Shown here one piece after another: positions 53,201 to 64,000 of a stretch of 64,000 nucleotides of DNA (position 1 is the stretch's first letter; every line of letters starts with the position of its first letter). Origin of the DNA: Xylaria sp. FL1777 (lineage: Eukaryota; Ascomycota; Sordariomycetes; Xylariales; Xylariaceae); contig MU400557.1 of NCBI GenBank assembly GCA_022578965.1, forward strand, positions 1-64,000, read 5' to 3'. The notes below the pieces were generated by a model, which searched no databases, was not told the DNA's origin, and worked only from the letters and a program-made list of their open reading frames with translations. A program made the position numbers and the translations under genes.

Positions 53201-55239
53201 TTTTTAAATAGTTGCTTAATTTTATAAGCGTTTTTTTAAAATCTAGTTTTTGTAGCTAATCTTTTTTTTTTAGTTATAATTGCTTTAACCCTTATAATAT
53301 CTTAGTTGTAGCGTTTTAGCTACTTAACTTTAGCTTTAATAAAATCTTTATAAAAAGCAATATTTTGCTATTTAATTACTTTTTACGTTAATATTACATT
53401 TTTTACTAATAAAATTAGCATTTTTTTATATATTAGCTTATATAAGCTATAGTTATAATAACATACAAAAATGCAATCTGCTTATATTACTAAGTTTAAG
53501 TACTTTAGCTAATTTTTTTTAGTTTTATTTGTTATTTATATAAGGCTCTTTTTTATTAATTTATAGCTTCTTTTAATAAAGCCTTAAGCTTAAAAATAAT
53601 AAGCAAAGCTATAGTTTATTTTGTATTTTAAAGTGTTTACTGCATTTTTTATTTCTTTTTTAAACTTAGAGCTATTATTGCATTTAATTTTAATAAAAAC
53701 TTTGTATTAAAATATAATTTTTTCTTTAATAAACTTAAGTATTACTAAAAAATCTATATGTTTTAAAGGTTTAGCTTTTAAGTAAGTTGTTATTTTATTT
53801 TTTGCTTTTATAATAGCCTTAAATTTATTGCTTAATAGCATAGTTTGCACATTTATAACTTATAAAACTAAAAAGTCTAAAAAATAGTTAAAATAGTGTT
53901 CTTTAGTTCTTTTGCTATTTATAGATTTTTAGCAATTAAGGCAACTAGCAATTATAACATAAATGTTTTAATAAAGGCCTTTTTAGTAATATTTTTAAGT
54001 TATTTATTAAGTTATAAATATTTAGTTTTTATGTATTATTTCTTAAAAAAAATAAAAAACTATAGATTTTTTTTTAGTATTAATAACTTTACTAAATAAA
54101 AACTATATTTTTTAAATAATTATAAACAGTAATAAAATCGAAATTAATAAAAGCTAAAGTTTTATAAACAGCAGCAAAATCTTTAAACTTTATAACGTTT
54201 ATAAATATACCTTTTTTTTCCGCACAATTAATAAGTTTAATAATTTTACTTTTATATTTTTTTAGAACTAATAAATTATATTGCACTAATTTATTAAATG
54301 CATAAATCCTTTTTTTGTATTGCTTTTGTTTTTTTTTAAACATATTTACATTTTTTTTAGCGTACTAATCCAACTTAAACTTATTTAGTTTTAGCTATAA
54401 AATTAGCTTAATAATATCTTGCTAAGCTTAGTAGTATAACATTAAATATTCTTAAAATTAATTTTAGCATATAAAATAAAAAAAGTAATGTTTTAAAGCT
54501 ATTTAATTATAATAACCTTTTTATATATAAGCTCGAATAAATTTTAAAATATGTTAACTATTAGCTTATTTTTTGTATTAAGTTCGTTTATAACTTTTAG
54601 TTTACTTAAATATATAATATTTAAATATAAAAATATAACTTTGTTATAAAAAAGTAATAAAGTTAGCTTTAAAAGCTTAAGTACGTTGTTTTGCACTAAG
54701 TAGCTTTAAATTAAATACTATAGCAAGAAAAAAAGTATAGTTATAAATAACAGCAAACCAAAATTTACTTAAAAAAACCAGAATTATAACATAGCATAAA
54801 GGTTAATGTAACTTAAATCTTTTTAAAACCTAGTTACTAAATCCTTTGCTTAGTTGCTAATTAGCGTTTATAAAAAAAAGTTTTTCATTTTTTATATAAG
54901 TTTAAATATTTTTAGTTATAAATTAAAAACCTTTATATATTTATGTTTTAGTAAAGCAAAACTTATTAAACCTATTATATAATAGTTTTATCTTTTTATT
55001 AAGATTTGCATCTAGTTCTAAAATTATATACTAAGTATAGTTACGTAAAAAGCGCTAAAAAAAGTCTGCTATAGCTTAAGTTTAAAAATAAAAAGTTAAA
55101 TATTAGTTTTTATTAAAATAAAAAAAAAAAGCAAAACTATAAAAAAGTTAAAGCTTTTAAATATTAATATATAAATCTTAGTTTTTAAGTAATATAATAA
55201 GCTAAAACTATTATAACTTGCTAAAATAGTGCAATGCTT
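47273..55239. other. Gene-free stretch, T-rich at its left
   Basis: 47.3-49.8 kb is clearly T-rich on the plus strand, a sharp change from the A-rich block before the inverted repeat; 51.9-53.9 kb is more weakly T-rich. No gene is supported. The frames at 53896-54099 (+) and 54092-54343 (-) are low-complexity. The minus one is lysine-rich (MFKKKQKQYKKR...) but has no domain I recognise. Confidence 0.4.
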
Positions 55240-55760
55240 ACAAGAAATATAGCTTTATTAAGTTATAAATATTAATATTATTTTATGTTACTATTTTTAA
55301 TATATAATTAAATTGCGCAAAGTAAAAAAAATGAAAATCTGGATTATAAAAAGATATAATACTTATAGGAAATATAGCCTTGTTAAGTTATAAACACTAG
55401 AATTATTATACACTATTATTTTTAAGAAAAAAATAAAAATCTAATCTATAAAAAAGCGTAGCAACTGTAGTAAGTGTAGCTTTGTTAAGTTATAAACACT
55501 AGGATTATTTTATGCTACTGTTTTTAAAAAAAAAATAAAAATCTGGTTTATAAAAAAGCGTAATACTTATAGTAAGTATAGCTTTGTTAAGTTACAAACA
55601 CTAAGATTATTCTACGCTACCGTTTCTAAGAAAAAAATGAAAATCTGGTTTATAAAAAAGTGTAGTGCCTATAATAAGTAGCCTCGTTAAATCATAAACT
55701 TTAGGATTGTTATGCAGTATACTTTTTATTTAATATATTATTAAATAACGCATATTAAAA
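55240..55760 (+). repeat. Tandem array, about 101-bp unit, 5 copies
   Basis: The word GC(T/C)T(T/C)GTTAAGTTATAAACA and relatives starts at 55252, 55378, 55479, 55581 and 55681, giving spacings of about 126, 101, 102 and 100 bp. Each unit continues with (A/G)GATTATT, a T-rich segment, AAAAATCTGGTTTATAAAAA and TAGTAAGTA. The first interval has about 24 extra bp. Unit 4 keeps more C and G (CTACGCTACCGTTTCTAAG) than its neighbours, so erosion differs from unit to unit. Confidence 0.85.
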
Positions 55761-57007
55761 AAAATAAAAATCTAGTTTAGTTAAGTTAAAAATAAACCTA
55801 ATAAGCTATACTAATAAAAAGTATATACTAATAAGTTCAAGGTTTACATACTTAAAAAAAAACCTAACCTTTAATTATAATAAGTATTGCCTTAATATTA
55901 CTAAAGGAAAGTACGTAAGTATAACTTATTTATTTTAGTACTTGCATTTATGTATTTGCTTTTTACTTTAGTAATTATAGATAATTATACGTAAGCCTAT
56001 AATTTTAGCTGCAGTTTGCAAACTTGTTGCACTTTTTATAAATCTTATTTTTTTTTTAAATGTTTACTTTTTTAACTCTACTTAACTTAACTAACCTTTT
56101 ATTATTACTAAGTTTACAAGTGCATACTTTATTCATTTTATGCAAATAGTACATTTTCTTTTTAATTATAAAGCTAACTGCTTTACTAAAATAAACTACT
56201 ATTATAATTATTTTATTAATGGCTATATTTTATACCGCATTATATTTATAACTTATAATTACAATATTTAGCAAAAATAAATCGAGTTTCTGTAGTACTA
56301 AACGTAACAAAGCTTCTGCAAGTAGTAAGCTTATTACCTTTTAAATAAATAACTTTAACAACAAATTCTCTTTTAAAATAAAGCAGTTTAGCAAGCTATT
56401 AAAAGTTATATTAGCATTTCTTAAAGCAAAAAGTAGCAATTTTAAATATGCAACTTTTTACTACAAAAGCATACTAATACAAAAATTTAATATGCTTAAT
56501 GCTATATATTATTTTTTATCTTTATTTAATACTGCTAAATATACCTAATATTAATACTTGTTTTTGCTATATAGCTATAAATGCTTAACAAAAATACTAT
56601 TGCAGTAGTTTAAGCAAAAAACAACAACCTTTATAAAAATAGCTTATATAAATACTGCGTTTAAGGTTAAAAAAAAGTCTAAGTTTAAATATAAAATAAA
56701 ATAAAGAAAAAGTATAAAATAGTTACAAATTACAGAAAACATATCAAAATAAAAAAATATATTAGCAAATATTGCAACATTAAAAAAAAGCTAAATTAGC
56801 TTTAACTTTAAGTACTTACTACTTAATTTACTAATAAACCCTTTAAAAATAAAGCAAACTTTGCTTAACTTTATTAATATATACTTTTAAACCTTTAATT
56901 AACTAGCTTACTTATTTTAACAAAACAGAATACGTAGCATTTTTAAAGCATAAAATATATATTATTTTATATATATTTAATCTTTATAGTTTAAAACTTT
57001 TATTTTT
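55761..57007. other. Gene-free A+T-rich stretch
   Basis: No supported feature was found. Stops occur in every frame. Confidence 0.35.
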
Positions 57008-57306
57008 ACTAAAATAAAATAAAGTAGCTAAATAAGCTAACTAGCTAGTTAAAGTAAGTTTAAGCTAAATTATATAATAAGAAAAAAGGTATAAGTATTA
57101 CGCTAGATTTTAAAGCATAAACTTAAACATTATAAATAACATAATAAAAATTAGCTATAGTTGCTTTATTTATATTGTTAAATAGCCTTTTTATTAATTG
57201 TTTTATTTCCTAATTTATACATGGCTTAATTGTTTAAATATATAAGTTATAACTTATTTCCTTGCAATTAAAGTATTATAATAAATTTTGCGCGATTATA
57301 CTGCTC
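57008..57306 (+). repeat. 297-bp dispersed repeat, copy 3
   Basis: It is in the same orientation as copy 1 and starts CTAAAATAAAATAAAGTAGC. It retains C where copy 1 has T at several sites, for example TTTCCTAATTTATACATGGC against TTTTTTAATTTATATATAGC, and so is the less eroded version. No partner end is visible to its right, so it may be a lone end, or an LTR if the family is not TIR-type. Confidence 0.75.
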
Positions 57307-57509
57307 TATTTTACTATAAACATCAAGTGTTTAAAATAAAATAATATGGTTTGCTTTTTTTATTGCATATTGCAGCCCTTATAAACTATAAATATACTTA
57401 ACTAGCAGAAAACCTTCGGCCTTTCTTGCATACTTGCCTTAAAACTTATAAAAGTTGTAGCGTATGCTTAGATTTTTTTTTAAGTGTTACAAAAGTGGTT
57501 TAATTAGCT

Positions 57510-57690
57510 ATTGCTATAAAACCATAATTTTATTTCCTAAAATTGTAGTGTAAAAAGTAGCTTATATAAAATGTATATTAGCTATGCACTTAAGCGTAGC
57601 ATTAATAATTACTACACTAAAATTAGCTAAAGTTATAACTAAAGTGTTAATTAACTTAATATACTTACTTTTTACTTTTTAGGTGTTTTT
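57510..57690 (+). repeat. Dispersed repeat, copy 2 (partner near 10.4 kb)
   Basis: ACACTAAAATTAGCTAAAG followed by AAAGTGTTAATT and AATATACTTACTTTTT matches 10440-10525, with weaker similarity leftward through GTAAAAAGTAGCTTATA near 57551. The short word GCCGAAGGTTTT near 10620 also recurs inverted at about 57411-57421, so larger shared ancestry is possible. Confidence 0.5.
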
Positions 57691-60195
57691 TAAAATCTTA
57701 GTGAAATAAGATATATTTTTTATAAAACATAGAATAAAAACTATAGCATTTAAAATACATATATAAAAAATAATATAATATAAAATTAATAAAGTTTTTT
57801 AAAATTTATGTTTTGTAAGCTTATTATATTACACTTTATTATATTACACTTAAAGTTATAAAATTTAAGCTTGCTTTTATTATAAGCTAAAAATTGCTTT
57901 ATTTATGTAATATAAAAGCGCACAACTAATAGTTAAAAAACTAAATAAATGCTTTAACTCTTAAATTAAGCTTTAGCTAATTAACATAATTAACTTTAGC
58001 TTTAGCTTTAGTATTAGCATTAGTAATAGCACTAAAATTAAAATAACTAATTTAAGAAATATTGCAATAAAAACAAAAGCAATATAAACAAAAACAACAT
58101 AAACAAAAATAATATAAACAAAAACAGCAAAAATAATAGCAACAAAAACAAAAGCAACAAAAATAAAAGCAAAAACAAAAGCAGTTATAATTACTGCTTA
58201 TATTATTACTAAACATAGGTGCAAATCTTAACTTATAATAATAGTTTTATTATTTATAGTTCATTAGTTTATTAATTAATTAGTTTATATAATTTTATAT
58301 ATAGGGCTTTTATATTAGTTTTTTTTAAACATGCATGTTTATTAAAAACTAGCTAGTATAAATATATAACACTTAATTTCTCTTTATAATTGTTTTTATA
58401 GTCTTATTTTTGTTCTTTGTTTTATAATATTAACTAAAGTATAAAACTACGCTTAATTTGTTTATTATTAACAAAATATTATTGCAAAACTTGCTGCTAT
58501 ATTTTCATTTGCTTAATAATACTTTTATATCCGAGTTTTTTACTTTTTATAATAATAACTTTGCTTTTTTTGCTAGCGTTTTTAGGTTTTATTACGCTAA
58601 TATAGCAACGCAGCTTTTGCTGCATATTGCTAATAAATATTATGCTGCTTTTTATTATCTCCGGCAAATATTAAAACAAGGCTACATAAATTTCTGTTAA
58701 TAGGTTATTATTTAGCGTTAAAAGGCCAAAGCAATAAAAACTCTTTAAATAAAAGTATACAAAGTTTAAAACATGCTTTATAACGCTAGCAAAAAATATT
58801 AATATTTTAAATATAAGTTCTTTTTTTAAAACTAGTTGCTTATTAAAGTATAAAACATATAAACTAATAATAGTGCTTTTTTAGCACTACGTATTATTAG
58901 TATAGCTTATATAATCTTAAATATAAAAAATAAGCTTAATAGCATTATATTGCAAAAAGCCTTTATAAAACCAAAGTATTAGCTTAAGCAAAAGTTCTAC
59001 TAAAATATAAAGCTTGCTATTATTAAACTAAATAAGCTTACTATTATTATTAAGTTATTTATAGATTTTAAGTTAATCTTTAAATGTAAGCATATAGCTT
59101 GCTATGCTAATAAAGCTATTTTTAAACATATGTTTTAATTAAGTACTATAACTAAGTTTATAGCATTTAATGCTTAATGTTAGCTAAGCGCTAGCAAATA
59201 AATAGCATTAGTTTTTATAGCTAGCGCTATATATAAGCATATAATTACTATAGCTAATACTTTATATATAGTGCAGCAAAACTACATAGTATAAAAAACC
59301 TAGGCTTTTTACTGCTTTAAAAACTATAACATAATAAATAATATTAAAAGCATTAAGTCTAAAAGTTAAAGATTAACTAATGTTATTAATGTTTTATTAG
59401 CAATAGTAGTAGCAATACTAAAATGCTATAAAAAGAAAACAATAATAACTATAAAACAGCTAGCTTTATGCTTTAATATTAACTTAACTAATTAATAACA
59501 CGTATTTTTTATTTTATTTTTAGCTATAAATACATATTACTTATTGCAGTTTTAGTTTTTTAACAATTTTTTTATTTAGTTGCAAATAAAAATAAATACT
59601 TATAATACTATATGCATTTATATAAGTTTGTTTAATATATAACTTAAAGAATTTTTAAATATATATATATAAGCTAGTTTAGTATGCTAGCTTTTTTTTA
59701 ATATATTATTGCTTTTAAATTCTTTTTTTTTTTATTCGTTTGTAGTTTTTCTTTTTTTTTATTTTTAACGTTTATTAGTATAAAAAGCTTTTATTATTTA
59801 TTATAACGAACATATTACTAAACTTTTAAAACAATTTGTTTTTAATTAGCTAAATTACATAAAACTTTTTAACTAAAAAACGCAAAGTTTTCATTAAAAA
59901 ACATATAGCATAAAACTTGCTAATAAATAATAAAAAGCTTACTAAAGTAATAAAAATTAAACATATAATATATAAACTTTAAGTATTTTAGCACTTTTAT
60001 AATACTATAATAAATAAGCTAAAAGCAGCAAACATAATAAAAACAAAGTGCAAAGTTTAAATTTTGCGTAGCTATTTAGCTATTATAAGCTAGCAAATTA
60101 GCTTTAAAGCTAGCAAAGCAAAATATATTAAGGCTATTATTTAATACTAGGTTAATTCTTTAAATTTAAACAGTGTTCACTTTATTTTAACCTAT
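57691..60195. other. Gene-free stretch with an A/C-rich minisatellite
   Basis: 58060-58185 is a degenerate run of ACAAAA(G/A)CAA and ATAAACAAAAA units, about 12 bp. The plus frame at 58458-58700 is the least repetitive in the window (80 codons, several Y, F and H, RQILKQG near the end) but shows no family motif and lies in eroded DNA. I treat it as chance or a fragment of a dead element. Nothing else is supported. Confidence 0.4.
58060..58185 (+). repeat. Degenerate (AAACAAAAGCAA)n minisatellite
   Basis: About ten imperfect units of 10-15 bp made of AACAAAA, AGCAA and ATAA words. There is no G other than in AGC, and no T-runs, which sets it apart from flanking DNA. Confidence 0.6.
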
Positions 60196-60408
60196 AAAAA
60201 CTATAGTAAGCTTGCTTACAAAAACGCAAATTATTTATTAATAAGTGCTTTTAATAAAGCTCCTTTAATTATATCTTTAAATTCTTTTTTTTGTGCTAAT
60301 AAAAGCTATAATAAGCTTGCTTAATATATAGCTAGCTTACTATTTTTAAATTATTTATTAATAAGTCTTTTTAATAAAGCCCCTTTAATTATGCCTTTAG
60401 ACTTTTAT
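60196..60408 (+). repeat. Tandem duplication, about 100-110 bp unit, 2 copies
   Basis: Both units carry ATAAAA(A/G)CTATA(G/A)TAAGCTTGCTTA, then AATTATTTATTAATAAGT, CTTTTTAATAAAGC and CCTTTAATTATGCCTTTA-like words. The second unit has about 12-15 extra bp containing a second CTAGCTTACT. Confidence 0.7.
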
Positions 60409-61529
60409 ATTAATAACATTATAAAACAATATATTAAATAAAGCACTAATAATATAAAAATCTCGTTTTTATAGCTATGTTTTTTACTATTTTTTACTTT
60501 TAACAAAAATATAAACCTTTTTATTTAAACTTGTTTTTTGTTTAATGTATATATAATAACTAATCTTAAAAAGTTATAAACTATAGCAAAAATAAAACAA
60601 GAACTTAATAAACTAAGTTTTTAATAAGCTTTTAATAGCTTAAGCAGCAATAATAATAAACTATCTTTACTACTAAACTTATAAAATAGTATATTAAATA
60701 ATAAGCTATAGTTTATTTATAATTTAGCGCTGCTATTTATTAGTAGCTTAAAAATAGGTTTATAAAATAAAGCGTTTATTTTAAAGCTTAATAAAACTAG
60801 TAGCTAAAATAGCTAATTTTTTTTATAGCAGCATTTATTAAATAGTAAATTACTTTTTGCTAATAAACCGTTATTTTTTTTGCTAGATTTTTTTTATACT
60901 AGTTTATTTACTTTATAATAAACTATAAACGCTAGCTTATTAAGTTAATTATTTATTTCTTAGTACATTTAGCTTAATATTGCAAGCTTTTAATTGTTTA
61001 ACTTTTTAGCTAGTAGTGCATTTAAAGCATAAAACAATGCTTAAGAAAATGCGTAAAAAAATACACAAAATAATGCGCAAAAACAGTGGTTTACTAAAGT
61101 ATACATAGCGTATAGCTAGCTTATATAAAACAACTTGCTGTTTATTATATTTAGTATAACATCTTTAATTAGCTTTTTTAAAAATTTTAACAAGCTTTAA
61201 ATTAAACTCTTAGTTTAGTATAAAACTTTTAATAAAGCTATTATTTAAAAGCTTTGTAAGCAAACTATATAAAAATTAAAAAATTATAAAATATTGTTAG
61301 CTTAAAAGCTATATATAGAAAAACTATAATAATTTTGCAAACATTTTTTAAATTTATGTTATAACTTAAATAAAACCATTTTATAAGCCTTTTTTATATT
61401 TTAGGAAATATATAAAAAACTTAATTAGTTAAGCTAATAAGCTACTTAATTAAAGTATGCAACTTAAACATTATTGTTTTATTTAGCTATATTATTATAT
61501 TAGTTTAGTTATATTATTATATTAGTTTA
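60409..61529. other. Gene-free A+T-rich stretch
   Basis: I see no supported feature until the start of the 18-bp array. The last 50 bp (about 61480-61529) hold a looser precursor of that array, AGTTATATTATTATATTAGTTT. Confidence 0.35.
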
Positions 61530-61846
61530 GTTATGTTGTTTTATTTAGTTATATTATTTTATTTAGTTATGTTGTTTTATTTAGTTATATTATTTTATTT
61601 AGTTATATTGTTTTATTTAGTTGTGTTATTTTATTTAGTTATATTGTTTTATTTAGTTATATTATTTTATTTAGTTATATTATTTCATTTAGTTATGTTA
61701 TTTTATTTAGTTATGTTGTTTTATTTAGTTATGTTGTTTTATTTAGTTATGTTATTTTATTTAGTTGTGTTATTTTATTTAGTTATGTTGTTTTATTTAG
61801 TTATATTATTTTATTTAGTTGTATTGTTTTATTTAGTTGTATTATA
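61530..61846 (+). repeat. 18-bp minisatellite, about 17.5 copies
   Basis: Head-to-tail GTTAT(G/A)TT(G/A)TTTTATTTA units keep exact 18-bp register from 61530. Nearly all variation is G/A at the same few positions. The array has a single C (TTTCATTTAG near 61684). Because 18 is divisible by three it leaves an open frame (61533-61847, a six-residue repeat LFYLV plus I/M/V) that is a by-product of the array, not a gene. Confidence 0.95.
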
Positions 61847-61990
61847 ACATTAGTTTAATATTATTACACCGGTTTAATTGTGTTATTACATTAGTTTAAT
61901 AATATTATTACACTAGTTTAATTATATTGTTATATTAGTATAATAATATTATTACATTAGTTTAGTTGTGTTTTTATATTAGTTTAATTA
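61847..61990 (+). repeat. Degenerate ACATTAGTTTAATAATATTATT tandem repeat
   Basis: About six imperfect units of roughly 20-27 bp with the words ATTAGTTTAAT and ATATTATTAC continue from the 18-bp array. One unit retains ACACCGGTTTAAT near 61866, the others ACATTAGTTTAAT or ACACTAGTTTAAT. Confidence 0.65.
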
Positions 61991-62930
61991 ATTAGTTATA
62001 TTATTATAATTTATATATATTTTCTTTAGCTAGCTAAGCTATTATAGCTATAATGTAGCTAAATAAGTTTTATTATATATATATACGTTTTTTTACATGT
62101 TGTTTTTTTATATATGCTATATGTTTACACTTTATTAGTTTTACTTTATTTATTAATACTTTATATGTTTTACTTTATTATAAATACTTTATATAATAAT
62201 ACCTTTAATTATACTTTTTGCTATAAGTAATAAATTAAGTTTAAGGTAAATTAAGTAATAAAGAATTATATATATATAATAAAACATATATAGCCATTAA
62301 ATTATAATAAGTATACCTTTATTTTGCTTATGTTTTATTGGCTTATTTTTAATGAAAAAGTACTATAAGTTAAAGTTAGCTTTAAAGTTTTAACTTTTTT
62401 AAAACTTGCTTAAATTGCTGTTTTATAAGTTGTTATAATTTGATTTTTATATAAATCTTTTTTCGGCAATAATTAATATGTAAAAAAAACCTTTAAGCTA
62501 TGTTTTAAAGCTAACAAAGGTTAATAAGTATATAAAAAAGCTAACTTTATTAATTAACATAAAACACGCTTTAATTGCTATACTATATAAAGGTATATTT
62601 AAGCTTATTTAATAAACCTATATATGCTAAAGCAAACTAAGTTTATTAAATCTTAATGCAAGCTAAGTTTTACTTTTATTGCAACTAAACTTAAACATGC
62701 GCTAAAACTACTAGTAATACTTTTAATATATACTAATAATTAAGTAATTTTAATATTAATACATGCTAAAATTACAAAGTTATATTAATTAATTATACTA
62801 AGTTTATTATAAATAAAGTATAATTAGCAATTATATAAAAAGCTATAATTACTAATTTAATTAATTAATATATAATGTAGTTATTATAATATAAAAGCTA
62901 TAACAATTAAATAAGCTATTATATGTGCTA
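61991..62930. other. Gene-free A+T-rich stretch
   Basis: No gene or RNA is supported. Short TA tracts lie near 62077 and 62270. Confidence 0.35.
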
Positions 62931-63290
62931 TAATTACTAAAGAATTAAGTATACTAAAGGATTAAGTATAAAGCACTTAAGTGTATAAAAACTACAGTTT
63001 ATATGCTAAAGCCTTTTAAGAAATTAAGTACACTAAGGGATTAAAGCACTTAAGTATACTAAAAACTACGCTAAAGCCTTTTAAGGTATAAATACACTAA
63101 GGGATTAAAGCACTTAAGTGTACTAAAAACTTTAATGTATAAATAATATGCTAAAGCTTTTTAAAAGATTAAGTATAAAGCACTTAAATGTACTAAAAAT
63201 TATAGCTTATATACTAAAGCTTTTTAAAGAATTAAGTATATTAAAGGTTTAAATATACTAAAAAATTAAGTATAAAGCACTTATTTATAC
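62931..63290 (+). repeat. Satellite-like repeat, 60-97 bp units, about 5 copies
   Basis: The word AAAGCACTTAAGT(G/A)TACTAAAAAC and variants begin near 62970, 63043, 63117, 63177 and 63274. Each group also carries ATGCTAAAGC(C/T)TTTTAA and GATTAAGTA(T/C)ACTAA. Spacing is irregular. The composition and the GGATTAAGTATACTAA word link it to the 17-bp array at 63698. Confidence 0.75.
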
Positions 63291-63697
63291 TTTATAATAT
63301 CACTAATAAAATATAACAAAGTTTTAAAGATATTTAAATAAGTGTTTATAATTAGCACTTATAACTATAATAATAAACTAGCTATTTATTACTAAAATCT
63401 AGTGTAACTAATTAATCTTTTCATAAATAAGTTTTATAACATTATAATTTAAAGGGCAATAATACATTATAAAAAATATAAAAGTTTTAGTAGCTATACA
63501 TTTATTAGTTAATTATATAAGCTATAAATTTAGTATTACTAAATGTTAATAATTAAGTTTAATGCAACTTAGTTAACAAACTATAATAATTACTAAAAAA
63601 GTAATATAAGCATTTATTAGTTAATTATAAAAAGTGCTAAAATAACTAAGTTTACTTTAAATATAAAAGCTATAAAAAGTGGCAGCAATTTAAAAAC
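63291..63697 (+). repeat. Spacer that recurs after the 17-bp array
   Basis: CTATTTATTACTAAAAT, AAATAAGTTTTATAA, TTATAATTTAAAG and CAATAATACATTATAAAAAAT (about 63382-63478) recur in the same order at about 63890-64000. Array-plus-spacer therefore repeats with a period of about 520 bp and continues past the right edge. The rest of the interval is A+T-rich with no gene. Confidence 0.6.
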
Positions 63698-63867
63698 ACT
63701 AAAGGATTAAGTACACTAAAGAATCACGTATACTAAAGGATTACATACATTAAAGAATTATATACACTAAAGGATTATATATACTAAAAGATTACATATA
63801 CTAAAAGATTATATACACTAAGGGATTATATATATTAAAGGATTATATATACTAAGGAATTAAGCTA
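63698..63867 (+). repeat. 17-bp minisatellite, 10 copies
   Basis: Ten units in exact 17-bp register (63698, 63715, 63732 ... 63851) follow ACTAAAGGATTA(T/C)ATA(C/T). Variation is almost wholly C/T and G/A. Confidence 0.95.
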
Positions 63868-64000
63868 TAATGTATAGCTATAATAGCAAGTTAACTATTT
63901 ATTATTAAAATTAAAATTATAACTAATTATATATAATTTTTTTGTAAATAAGTTTTATAAAAAGTTATAATTTAAAAAGCAATAATATGTTATAAAAAAT
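63868..64000 (+). repeat. Second copy of the spacer, cut by the window end
   Basis: It matches 63382-63478 as described for that entry, ending AATAATATGTTATAAAAAAT at the last base. The higher-order repeat clearly runs on beyond the window. Confidence 0.6.

Noticed and set aside
54092..54343. Minus-strand lysine-rich frame of 83 codons
   Set aside because: Composition explains it (AAA/AAG and TTT codons); no recognisable fold or neighbour.
58458..58700. Plus-strand frame of 80 codons, less repetitive than others
   Set aside because: No family motif seen and no continuing coding remnant on either side. Kept only as a note.
61533..61847. Open frame of 104 codons with a regular LFYLV(I/M/V) hydrophobic repeat
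   Set aside because: It is the translation of an 18-bp minisatellite whose period keeps the frame open. No start context, no composition shift, and the DNA units vary without regard to codons.
1..64000. Mitochondrial or organelle DNA, or an A+T-rich protist genome
   Set aside because: No rRNA, tRNA or respiratory genes were seen, and gene-bearing A+T-rich genomes would show long conserved frames in 64 kb. The GC-normal LTR suggests a host with ordinary composition.
1..64000. Telomere repeats (TTAGGG)n or rDNA
   Set aside because: Neither is present; the edge arrays at 63-64 kb have a 17-bp unit unrelated to telomere repeats.

Overview
The window is an extremely A+T-rich block, by eye about 80% or more, with no protein-coding or RNA gene I can support. 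It looks like a mutated, repeat-filled heterochromatic block of a filamentous fungus, of the kind produced by repeat-induced C-to-T mutation. This is inference. It rests on three things: dense stops in every frame over 64 kb; degenerate repeat copies that differ mainly by transitions; and one 490-bp island of ordinary base composition (34017-34506), a solo LTR with a perfect 5-bp target-site duplication. That island suggests the host genome is not itself this A+T-rich. I cannot name a species.

The surviving C and G are very unevenly placed. C is almost always preceded by A or G; TC and CC (GA and GG on the other strand) are nearly absent, while CA and CT are both common. This points to a 5'-pyrimidine-C preference rather than the CpA preference of Neurospora RIP, and it is the most interesting signal here.

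Layout. 1-6493: two 423-bp direct repeats exactly 5,937 bp apart (LTR-like), followed by a hairpin (left) or a 68-bp tandem duplication (right). 6.5-12.2 kb: a less eroded stretch with several minisatellites, including a 16-bp array that switches orientation twice and a 12-bp array frozen in steps of TCGA-to-TTAA conversion. 12.6-17.9 kb: T-rich block. 17.9-20.2 kb: direct repeats of about 300 bp around a 190-bp tandem array. 20.2-34.0 kb: featureless A+T-rich DNA with a few short repeats. 34.0-34.5 kb: the solo LTR. 34.5-39.6 kb: featureless. 39.6-57.3 kb: a 297-bp repeat family in three copies (+,-,+); the first two could be terminal inverted repeats of a 7.7-kb element. The block between them is A-rich and the DNA after them is T-rich. 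55.2-55.8 kb: 101-bp tandem array. 57.3-62.9 kb: minisatellites. 62.9-64.0 kb: satellite-like higher-order repeat running off the right edge.

No gene set acts together here. The window is best read as a graveyard of mutated mobile elements plus local tandem arrays, possibly centromeric, pericentromeric or subtelomeric. All comparisons were made by eye; identities are approximate and repeat edges may be off by a few bases.
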